Source: Planctomycetes bacterium UBA4800
GTDB lineage: Bacteria > Planctomycetota > UBA8108 > UBA8890 > UBA8898
Direction: 5' to 3'
DNA: 5,288 bases
NCBI GenBank assembly: GCA_002402755.1
Contig: DHGK01000099.1
Location: forward strand, 13,842-19,129
Below, in pieces: positions 1 through 5,259 of this stretch. Each line of letters starts with the position of its first letter. Within the stretch, counting starts at the first letter, position 1. The notes below the pieces were generated by a model. That model had not been told where the DNA came from, searched no databases, and was given only the letters and a program-made list of their open reading frames with translations. Made by a program: the position numbers and the translations under genes.

Positions 1-741
1 GACACGCCCGTTCTCGCGTGGAGCTCGTACGCCGTCCATCCCATGAGCCGCTACGGGCAGGGAGCGGTCTCGGCCGACTTCCCGGGCCTGGCGCGGGCCC
101 GCCGCGGGAAGGATGATCCCTCGGTCTTCCAGATCTACTTCACGGGCGCGAGCGGCGACACGACGGCCGGCAAGTACAACACCGGGGCGCCCGAGAACCG
201 GGCGGTGCTCGCTGAGCGGCTCTACCAGGGAATGGTCGGCGCCTGGAAGGCGACCGTCCGGCAGCCGCTCGCGACGGCCGCGTTCCGATCGGCCGATCTC
301 GCATTGCCTGCGCGGCAGGACGGGAGCTTCGCCCTCGACGCGATGCGGCGCATGCTCGCCGACCCGGCCGCGTCGCGCTGGGCGCGCATCTCGGCCGCTC
401 TCGGGCTGAGCTGGCGCCGGCGCGTGGACGCCGGGCAGCCGATCGAGGTCCCGTGCCTCGACCTGGGCGGCGGCCGCGCCCAGTTCCTGATCCTGCCCGC
501 GGAGGCGTTCGTCGGGTACCAGCTCTGCGCGCAGCGCCTGCGCCCCGATGCATTCGTCATGGTGGCTGGTTTCGGCGATGGCGCTCCCGGCTACATCCCG
601 ACCGATCAGTGCTGGAAGGACGGGTACGACGACAGCTACTGCTGGGTGCCCCCGATGATCGAGCGCCTGATCACGGAGGCCATGGCGCGGGCGCTCGGGA
701 GCTTCGGGGGACAGTCACCGATTTCCGGAGGAAATCGGTGA
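1..741 (+). CDS. Neutral/alkaline ceramidase-like hydrolase, C-terminal part (5' end outside window)
   Basis: The frame is open from the first base, so the 246 residues seen are the C-terminal part of a longer protein; the in-frame ATG at 43 is internal. Residues 10-27 carry YAVHPMSRYGQGAVSADF and residues 43-60 carry FQIYFTGASGDTTAGKYN. This pair (a VH..S....SaDf segment, then a tGasGD..aGkYN segment) follows the pattern of the neutral/alkaline non-lysosomal ceramidase N-terminal domain (PF04734-like), common as 'hypothetical' proteins in Planctomycetota and relatives. GFGDGAPGYIPTDQCW near residues 191-205 fits the GYxPT segment late in that domain. The family hydrolyses amide bonds of ceramide-like lipids, but true substrates of bacterial relatives are mostly unknown. 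The last 11 residues (GGQSPISGGNR) and the TGA stop are encoded by the hairpin repeat at 705-751, so the native C-terminus was probably changed. The family call is from remembered motifs; the exact substrate is not assignable. Confidence 0.72.
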   Translation, partial: DTPVLAWSSYAVHPMSRYGQGAVSADFPGLARARRGKDDPSVFQIYFTGASGDTTAGKYNTGAPENRAVLAERLYQGMVGAWKATVRQPLATAAFRSADLALPARQDGSFALDAMRRMLADPAASRWARISAALGLSWRRRVDAGQPIEVPCLDLGGGRAQFLILPAEAFVGYQLCAQRLRPDAFVMVAGFGDGAPGYIPTDQCWKDGYDDSYCWVPPMIERLITEAMARALGSFGGQSPISGGNR

Positions 742-751
742 CTGTCCCCCG
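705..751. repeat. Perfect 22-bp inverted repeat (hairpin), full copy of a dispersed repeat
   Basis: Positions 705-726 are the exact reverse complement of 730-751, separated by the 3-nt loop gga at 727-729. The arm begins cgggggacagtcaccg. The left half recurs with one substitution (cacc to cact) at 5219-5240 and 5267-5288, and the right half recurs in altered form at 1030-1054. Size, hairpin shape and position at gene ends resemble REP/BIME or small MITE-like elements mobilised in trans (for example by TnpA_REP/RAYT proteins); no transposase is in the window. It supplies the stop codon (739-741) of the upstream gene and, transcribed, could also act as a 3' end or termination structure, although no U-tract follows. 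Confidence 0.93.
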
Positions 752-760
752 GATAAGGAC

Positions 761-776
761 GTGTTTGTACATGCAC
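761..776. promoter_or_regulatory. Imperfect palindrome upstream of the antitoxin, candidate operator
   Basis: The 16 bases gtgtttgtacatgcac read GTG-n2-TGTACA-n2-CAC, with 12 of 16 positions matching their reverse complement. It lies 14 bp before the antitoxin ATG. Toxin-antitoxin operons are usually autoregulated by antitoxin binding to a palindrome in this place, so an operator is a reasonable guess. No convincing -35/-10 pair is visible beside it. Confidence 0.3.
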
Positions 777-790
777 TTACGAGGTGTGTC

Positions 791-1018
791 ATGGCGACCA
801 AGACGATCACGATCGATATCGAGGCGTATGAGCGGCTTTCGTCGGCCCGCAAGGCGAACGAGTCGTTCAGCACGGTGATCAAACGCATCGTGAAGCCGCC
901 CTTCGACGTCGACGGGTACGTCGCACGTGTGACCGCGAAACCGCTTTGCGTCGACGCGGTTCGGGCGATCGAGCGCCGCATCCGCGCCCGACGAGCGCGG
1001 AGCGCAAGGTCGCGCTGA
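791..1018 (+). CDS. VapB-type antitoxin (PF02697-like), without an adjacent toxin
   Basis: This is a 75-residue protein. The start MATKTITIDIEAYERL followed by ESFSTVIKRI (residues 24-33) is the pattern of the DUF217/VapB antitoxin family: an N-terminal beta-strand and helix DNA-binding region, then a charged C-terminal tail that in the family wraps a PIN-domain VapC RNase. ATG 791 is preferred over the in-frame GTG at 761 because the conserved family start is here and gaggtg (781-786) sits 4 bases upstream. The C-terminus is Arg-rich (RRIRARRARSARSR). The stop TGA at 1016-1018 overlaps an ATG at 1018-1020, the usual antitoxin/toxin coupling, yet the frame from that ATG enters a repeat copy and then out-of-frame GH28 sequence, and encodes nothing like VapC. 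The gene's first part looks less GC-rich than its neighbours. It is probably the remnant of a TA pair; other regulators of the same fold are possible. Confidence 0.75.
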   Translation: MATKTITIDIEAYERLSSARKANESFSTVIKRIVKPPFDVDGYVARVTAKPLCVDAVRAIERRIRARRARSARSR

Positions 1019-1026
1019 TGGGAGAA

Positions 1027-1054
1027 CTTCCGGTGACTGTCACCGGATTAAGGA
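1027..1054. repeat. Partial, diverged copy of the dispersed repeat (right half) with its own short palindrome
   Basis: The core ggtgactgtc at 1032-1041 matches the right arm of the hairpin at 705-751. The similarity continues outward: cggtgactgtc, then c/a-cc, ggat(t)aagga, so that 736-759 and 1031-1054 form near-identical direct repeats around the antitoxin. Within it, 1030-1037 (ccggtgac) is exactly the reverse complement of 1039-1046 (gtcaccgg) around the single base 1038, giving a compact 17-bp palindrome that the full copy lacks. It lies where a toxin gene would start and just upstream of the GH28-like gene. Confidence 0.75.
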
Positions 1055-1056
1055 GG
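1050..1056 (+). promoter_or_regulatory. Ribosome binding site of the GH28-like gene
   Basis: The sequence aaggagg is a near-perfect Shine-Dalgarno with 5 bases to ATG 1062. It overlaps the alternative GTG start at 1056, which therefore cannot use it, and so decides the start in favour of 1062. Its aagga part lies in the segment shared with the flank of the first repeat copy (755-759). Confidence 0.75.
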
Positions 1057-1061
1057 TGCGC

Positions 1062-2513
1062 ATGCGTGAGGCTCGTTCGTTCGTTCCCGCCGCGGCGCTC
1101 GCGTGCCTCGGCGCGATGGCGTCTCTCTGTGCCGCCGGCCCGGTCCGGATCTTCCCCGCGCCGGCCGGCGAGGAGCTCTCGAAGGCCTTCAATGTCAAGG
1201 TCGACGGGCAGGACTGCCCCGTCTACATCGCTCGCGTGGCGCCGCGCGACCCGGCGCGGCGCTGGGCCGCCATGGATGACAAGAAGAACTCGGCCGAGTT
1301 CTTCGAAACGGCGGCGTTCGCGGCGTTCGACATGGACGGGCCCGTGCGGGTGACCGTGACCTGCCCGAAGCCGGTCGCGTCGGCCAAGGCGCTGCCGTCG
1401 TCCTTCGGGATCGCGCCCTCGGTCGAGGGGGCGACGATCTCGCTGGCGCTCGATCGCCCGCGCTACCTCACGCTCGAAGTCGATGGCGACTGGGTCGGCT
1501 CGCTGCACCTCTTCGCCGGTCCCTTCGAGAAGGACACGCCCGCGCCCGACGACCCCGCCGTCATCTACTTCGGGCCGGGAATCCACGAGGTGAGCCGGCT
1601 CGTCGTCGGAGACGGGAAGACGGTCTACGTGGCCGGCGGCGCGATCGTGCGATGCGTGGTGCGGCCGGACGAGCGCTTCAGCATCAGCTCGTACAGCGGC
1701 CTCAAGAACTACGCGCCCGCCATCGAGCTGCGCGGGAAGAACATCGCGCTTCGCGGGCGCGGCATCATCGATTCCTCCGCCTGCCCGACGCACGCGCGCA
1801 ATCCGATCTTCGTCAAGGGACAGGACATCGCCATCGAGGGCGTGATCGTGCGCGACTCGAGCACCTGGACGATTCCGATCCGCGAGTCGGACCGCGTCAC
1901 GGTGCGCAACGCGAAGCTCCTCGGCTACCGCGCGAACTCGGACGGCATCGACATCTGCAACAGCCGCGACGTCACGGTCGAGGATTGCTTCATCCGCACG
2001 CTCGATGACCTGATCGTCGTCAAGTCGGACAAGGGCCGCGGCGCCGTGCGCCGCATCGCGGCCCGCCGGTGCGTTCTCTGGAACGAGGTGGCCCACGCCC
2101 TGAGCATCGGCGCCGAGCTCAGCGAGGACGTCGACGACGTCCTCTTCGAGGACTGCGACGTGATCCACGACAAGGGGCGCGAATGGACGCTGCGCGTGTT
2201 CCACTCGGACGCCGCCGTGATCTCCAACGTGCGTTTCGAGAACCTGCGCATCGAGGAGACGCGGCGGTTGATCTCGCTCTGGATCGGGAAAGCCTTCTGG
2301 ACCCGCGATGCCGAGCGCGGGCACATTCGCGACGTCCTCTTCAGGGGGATCGCGGCCCGCGGGGAGGCGCCGCTCGTCGAGCTCACGGGCTTCGACGCCG
2401 AGCACGCCGTCGACGGCGTCCGCTTCCAGGATGTGACCGTGAACGGCCGGCCCCTGGCCGAAAAGGATGTGAAGAAGAACGCGTTCGTGCGCGGCGTCGA
2501 AGTGAAGCCCTGA
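1062..2513 (+). CDS. Exported GH28-like right-handed beta-helix glycoside hydrolase (polygalacturonase family type)
   Basis: The product is 483 residues long. Residues 1-25 (MREARSFVPAAALACLGAMA, then SLCAA) form a Sec signal peptide with likely cleavage after CAA, so it acts outside the cytoplasm. An N-terminal domain (about 26-190) precedes a parallel beta-helix with repeated strand motifs such as GRGIID (232-237), DVTVEDC and NVRFENL. GH28 signature positions are recognisable: NSDGID at 292-297, DD at 315-316, then AHALSIG (344-350) in the place of GHG and LRVF (377-380) in the place of RIK. From memory of Aspergillus polygalacturonases, the NxD-to-DD spacing of 21 and His-to-Arg spacing of 33 are the same. 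The three catalytic Asp, the His and the Arg are thus kept, while both Gly of GHG become Ala and the Lys of RIK becomes Phe. This points to a glycosidase with a changed subsite, not clearly a pectinase; a GH49-like or other clan-N relative is possible. Neighbouring sugar-binding and transport genes suggest glycan use. Confidence 0.78.
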   Translation: MREARSFVPAAALACLGAMASLCAAGPVRIFPAPAGEELSKAFNVKVDGQDCPVYIARVAPRDPARRWAAMDDKKNSAEFFETAAFAAFDMDGPVRVTVTCPKPVASAKALPSSFGIAPSVEGATISLALDRPRYLTLEVDGDWVGSLHLFAGPFEKDTPAPDDPAVIYFGPGIHEVSRLVVGDGKTVYVAGGAIVRCVVRPDERFSISSYSGLKNYAPAIELRGKNIALRGRGIIDSSACPTHARNPIFVKGQDIAIEGVIVRDSSTWTIPIRESDRVTVRNAKLLGYRANSDGIDICNSRDVTVEDCFIRTLDDLIVVKSDKGRGAVRRIAARRCVLWNEVAHALSIGAELSEDVDDVLFEDCDVIHDKGREWTLRVFHSDAAVISNVRFENLRIEETRRLISLWIGKAFWTRDAERGHIRDVLFRGIAARGEAPLVELTGFDAEHAVDGVRFQDVTVNGRPLAEKDVKKNAFVRGVEVKP

Positions 2514-2518
2514 GGAGC

Positions 2519-2537
2519 GGCGGCGCGGCCGGCCGCC
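2519..2537 (+). other. GC-only hairpin just after the GH28-like gene
   Basis: ggcggc at 2519-2524 can pair with gccgcc at 2532-2537 over a 7-base loop; alternatively gcggccggccgc at 2525-2536 is a 12-bp perfect palindrome. It starts 6 bases after the stop, so it could slow or end transcription or protect the 3' end. There is no T-run, and such stems arise easily in DNA this GC-rich, so it is not called a terminator. Confidence 0.25.
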
Positions 2538-2566
2538 TTGCCGCGGCGCCGGCGCATGTCTATGAT
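2538..2566 (+). promoter_or_regulatory. Candidate sigma70-type promoter for the binding-protein/symporter genes
   Basis: ttgccg at 2538-2543 (4 of 6 to the -35 consensus) and tatgat at 2561-2566 (5 of 6 to the -10 consensus) are separated by exactly 17 bases. The tatgat lies in a short AT-richer island within a nearly all-GC spacer. A start near 2573 would give a leader of about 40 bases before ATG 2614. If real, the sugar-binding protein and symporter can be expressed separately from the GH28-like gene. Confidence 0.45.
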
Positions 2567-2573
2567 GCTGCCT

Positions 2574-2599
2574 GCGGCCGCCGCCGATCGCGCGGCCGC
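2574..2599 (+). other. Possible leader hairpin made of two identical 8-bp palindromes
   Basis: gcggccgc occurs at 2574-2581 and 2592-2599. Being self-complementary, the two copies can pair as an 8-bp stem over a 10-base loop, ending just before the ribosome binding site cggag (2601-2605). It could affect translation of the next gene, but chance in such GC-rich sequence is a fair alternative. Confidence 0.25.
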
Positions 2600-2613
2600 C
2601 CGGAGCATTCGCC

Positions 2614-3582
2614 ATGATGAACCGCCGTCGAAGCCTTCTCGTTCTGTCCCTCTGGCTCCTCTGGTGCGGCTGCGCCTCGAACGGGCCGGCGAGGCCGCCG
2701 GCCCCCGGCGAGAAGCCGCTCCGGCTGATCTTCATAAGCTGCGCCGCCGATGCCGCCTTCTTCGAGCCCGTCAAGCAGGGCATGCGCGATGCCGCGGCGA
2801 TGCTCGGCGTCGCGTGCGAGTTCACGGGCACGCCGGGCGTCGACACGGCCGCGCAGGCCGCGCTCGTGCGCGTGGCCGTTGCGGACGGCTACGACGGCAT
2901 CGCGCTCAACATCATCCACCCCGTCGCCTTCGATGCCGCCGTCGAGGAGGCCATCGCCGCGGGCGTGCCCGTCGTCGCCTTCAACGTCGACGATCACGCG
3001 ACGCCCAACGCGCGCCTGAGCGCCGTCAACCAGCGGCTCTACGAGGCGGGGCGGGCGCTCGGCGCGCACGTGGCGCCGCATATTCCCGACGGCGCGCACG
3101 TCCTCTTCACGCTGCACGACGAGGGCGTCTCCGCCCTCGACGACCGGCTGCGCGGCCTGAAGGACGCCTTGCGGGAGAAGCGAATCGTCCCGGCGGTCCT
3201 CGTGACGGGCAACGTCGCGCAGGAGGGCGCCGCGCGCATCGCCGAGGCTCTCCGCAAGGACCCGGAGATCCGCGTGATCCTGGGAACGGGGCAGGCGGAC
3301 ACCGAGGCGGCGGGCCTCGCCATCGAGCGCGATTTCGCGGGCGCGGGCTGCTGGGCGGCCGGGTTCGACCTCTCGCCCGAGACCCTGAGGCTCATCCGCG
3401 CGGGCCGCATCCGCTGCACGATCGACCAGCAGCCCTACGCCCAGGGGTTCTATCCCGTCGTCGGGCTCGTGCACTATCTCAGGTACGGCATCATGCCGCC
3501 GAGCATCGACGCGGGGGCGGCCGTCATCGACGCGGCGTCCGCCGCGCGGGTCCTCGATCTCACGGCGCGCAAGTACAGGTAG
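2614..3582 (+). CDS. Periplasmic sugar-binding lipoprotein (Peripla_BP_4 / RbsB-like)
   Basis: The product is 322 residues, the usual length for the ribose/xylose-binding family. The N-terminus MMNRRRSLLVLSLWLLWCGC has an Arg-rich start, a hydrophobic core and a lipobox-like end with Cys20 as probable lipidated residue; the -3/-2 residues (Trp, Cys) are unusual. Lobe 1 begins near residue 37 (LRLIFIS), with FFEPVKQGMRDAA and then GYDGIALN at 92-99 (the site where sugar-binding proteins report 'this is just a location in the cell to bind') and GVPVVAFNVDD. GFDLSPETLRLIRAGRI from 250 and IDQQPYAQGFYPV from 270 are typical late-domain motifs of this family. ATG 2614 has cggag 8 bases upstream; ATG 2617 would be further away. 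It captures a sugar outside the cytoplasmic membrane, ligand unknown. No ABC permease or ATPase is adjacent; the symporter follows after 24 bp. Alternatives are an ABC system encoded elsewhere or a sensor role. Confidence 0.85.
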   Translation: MMNRRRSLLVLSLWLLWCGCASNGPARPPAPGEKPLRLIFISCAADAAFFEPVKQGMRDAAAMLGVACEFTGTPGVDTAAQAALVRVAVADGYDGIALNIIHPVAFDAAVEEAIAAGVPVVAFNVDDHATPNARLSAVNQRLYEAGRALGAHVAPHIPDGAHVLFTLHDEGVSALDDRLRGLKDALREKRIVPAVLVTGNVAQEGAARIAEALRKDPEIRVILGTGQADTEAAGLAIERDFAGAGCWAAGFDLSPETLRLIRAGRIRCTIDQQPYAQGFYPVVGLVHYLRYGIMPPSIDAGAAVIDAASAARVLDLTARKYR

Positions 3583-3590
3583 CCACCCGA

Positions 3591-3596
3591 AAGGAG
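3591..3596 (+). promoter_or_regulatory. Ribosome binding site deciding a GTG start for the symporter
   Basis: aaggag is the only Shine-Dalgarno-like sequence in the 24-bp gap after the binding-protein stop. It is 10 bases from GTG 3607, a little long but workable. No ATG lies nearby in frame, and the residues right after GTG (MQLDWLDGTIIIAYLAG) fit the short N-terminus before the first membrane segment of this family. Confidence 0.65.
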
Positions 3597-3606
3597 CCTC
3601 GGTCCC

Positions 3607-5208
3607 GTGCAACTCGACTGGCTCGACGGAACGATCATCATCGCCTACCTCGCCGGCATCACCCTGACGGGGCTTCTCTCGTCCCGCCGCCAGACCGAGA
3701 CGAGCACGCGCTACTTCCTCGCGGGCCGCGCCCTGGGCTGGCCGACCATCGGCCTGGCGCTCTTCGCGACGAACATCTCCACGGTGCACCTGATCGGCCT
3801 GGCCTCGTCGGGCTTCTCGGACGGCCTGGTGATCGGCAACTTCGAGTGGCTCGCGCCGTTTCTCCTCATCGTCCTCGGCCTGGTCTTCGCGCCCTTCTAC
3901 TTCCGGAGCCGGGTGTCGACGCTGCCCGAGTACCTGGAGGGCCGCTACGGCCCCGGCGCGCGCACGTTCCTGGCCTTCATGGCCGTCGTGGGGGCGCTCT
4001 TCATTCACATCGGCGTCACGCTCTACGCGGGCGCCGTGATGTTCCAGAGCTTCGTCGAGCTCCACATTGTCTGGTCAATTCTCATCGTGTCGGTCCTGAC
4101 GATCCTCTACACGGCGCTCGGCGGCCTGCGCGCCGTCGTCATCACCGAGTCCATTCAGGCGGTGCTCCTCATCGCCGGCGCGGTCGCGATCACCGCGTTC
4201 GGCCTCGCCGCCCTGGGCGGCGCCGGGTTCGGGTCGCTCGACGACATACGCGCGGCCGCCCGCCCCGGCCAGGTCAGCATGATCCGGACCGACGGGGAAT
4301 TCGCGTGGTGGATCATGCTCCTCGGGTATCCGGTCATCGGCGTGTGGTACTGGTGCTCGGACCAGACCATCGTCCAGCGCGTCCTGGGCGCGCGCTCGGA
4401 GCGCGATGCGCAGCTCGGGCCGCTCTTCGCCGGGTTCATCAAGATCCTGCCGGTCTTCATCATGGTGTTCCCGGGCGTCATCGGGTACCTGCTGTTCAAG
4501 GACATCCTCGCCGAGAATCCGGACGCGACGCTCGTCGTGCTCATCCAGAAGCTCCTCCCCTCGGGGCTCCGGGGCCTCGTCATCGCGGGGCTGCTGGCCG
4601 CGCTGATGAGCACGGTCGCCGGCGCCCTCAACTCGACGGCGACGCTCGTGAGCATCGACATCGTCAAGCGCCTGCGGCCCGACACGCCGGACAAGGCGCT
4701 CGTCAGGATCGGCCAGGCGACGGCCGTCATCGTCATGCTGTGCGCCATGGCCTGGTCGACCCAGGGCGGACACTTCGGCGGCATCTTCAAGGGCATCAAC
4801 CAGATGATCTCGGTGCTCGCGCCGCCGATAAGCACGGTGTTCGTCCTGGGCATCTTCTGGCGGCGGGGCACGGCCGGCGCCGCGCTCGCGACGCTCATCG
4901 CCGGCTTCGTCCTGGGCGCCGTCGTCTTCGTCCTCGACTTCCCGGCCTTCGGCCTGCGGCTCCTGACCGAGGGGCTCGGGATTCCCTTCATGCTCCAGGC
5001 CTTCCTGCTCTTCGCCGCGACGAGCGTCATCTTCGTCGTGACGAGCCTCGCCTCGCCGCCGCCCGACCCGTCGCGGGTCGCGCGCTACTGCTGGAAGAGC
5101 CCGCTCGCCGTCATCGCCGAGAAGCCGCTCGAAGGCATGGGCGACCCGCGTGTCATCGCGGCGCTTCTCGTTGCCGCCATGGTCGCCTGCTACGTCATCT
5201 TCGCGTAG
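3607..5208 (+). CDS. Sodium:solute symporter (SSS/SLC5), SGLT-like sugar carrier
   Basis: The product is 533 residues with about 14 membrane segments, the last ending at the C-terminus (about 513-533), as in SGLT proteins. It would import a sugar with Na+ across the cytoplasmic membrane. Conserved SSS blocks are seen: LPEYLEGRYGPGAR, YTALGGLRAVVITESIQAV (168-186), WYWCSDQTIVQRVLGA (247-262) and AALMSTVAGALNSTATLVSID. Compared with remembered human SGLT1, the galactose-site residues Asn78, His83, Glu102, Tyr290, Trp291 and Lys321 correspond to N56, H61, E80, Y248, W249 and K279, with the same spacing from N56 to E80 and from Y248 to K279. Gln457 falls on N398, with Gln next to it at 399. S335/T336 match the Na2-site hydroxyl pair. 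This argues for a hexose-like substrate over amino acids, proline or pantothenate. It lies 24 bp after the sugar-binding lipoprotein, very likely in one transcript. Confidence 0.92.
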   Translation: MQLDWLDGTIIIAYLAGITLTGLLSSRRQTETSTRYFLAGRALGWPTIGLALFATNISTVHLIGLASSGFSDGLVIGNFEWLAPFLLIVLGLVFAPFYFRSRVSTLPEYLEGRYGPGARTFLAFMAVVGALFIHIGVTLYAGAVMFQSFVELHIVWSILIVSVLTILYTALGGLRAVVITESIQAVLLIAGAVAITAFGLAALGGAGFGSLDDIRAAARPGQVSMIRTDGEFAWWIMLLGYPVIGVWYWCSDQTIVQRVLGARSERDAQLGPLFAGFIKILPVFIMVFPGVIGYLLFKDILAENPDATLVVLIQKLLPSGLRGLVIAGLLAALMSTVAGALNSTATLVSIDIVKRLRPDTPDKALVRIGQATAVIVMLCAMAWSTQGGHFGGIFKGINQMISVLAPPISTVFVLGIFWRRGTAGAALATLIAGFVLGAVVFVLDFPAFGLRLLTEGLGIPFMLQAFLLFAATSVIFVVTSLASPPPDPSRVARYCWKSPLAVIAEKPLEGMGDPRVIAALLVAAMVACYVIFA

Positions 5209-5211
5209 GCG

Positions 5212-5240
5212 TGGCGATCGGGGGACAGTCACTGATTTCC
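5212..5240 (+). repeat. Direct repeat unit 1 (left half of the dispersed repeat)
   Basis: These 29 bases are identical to 5260-5288. From 5218 on they match the left arm of the hairpin at 705-726 (tcgggggacagtcac, then tgatttcc in place of cgatttcc). The unit begins 4 bases after the symporter stop. The 19 bases between units (5241-5259) are unrelated to the arm, apart from the initial gg that also follows the arm in the first copy. Confidence 0.9.
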
Positions 5241-5259
5241 GGCGAGACGATTGCTGCTT

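Noticed and set aside
705..751. Intrinsic terminator after the ceramidase-like gene
   Set aside because: The stem is strong but is followed by ggataagg, not a T-run, and the same sequence occurs elsewhere as a dispersed repeat, so it is annotated as a repeat.
761..790. Earlier GTG start for the antitoxin
   Set aside because: The added residues MFVHALTRCV are not part of the conserved family start, and GTG 761 has no properly spaced ribosome binding site. They overlap the candidate operator.
1056..1061. GTG 1056 as start of the GH28-like gene
   Set aside because: The GTG overlaps the last base of the Shine-Dalgarno itself, leaving no spacing. ATG 1062 is correctly placed.
1018..1353. Possible toxin reading frame from the ATG overlapping the antitoxin stop
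   Set aside because: The translation (MGELPVTVTGLRRCACVRLV, then Arg/Ser-rich) crosses the repeat and runs out of frame through the GH28-like gene. It has no PIN-domain acidic residues or VapC motif.
879..2846. Long antisense open frame of 655 codons
   Set aside because: It runs opposite the GH28-like and binding-protein genes, is rich in Arg, Asp, Ala and Gly without any recognisable motif, and is the kind of frame high third-position GC leaves open.
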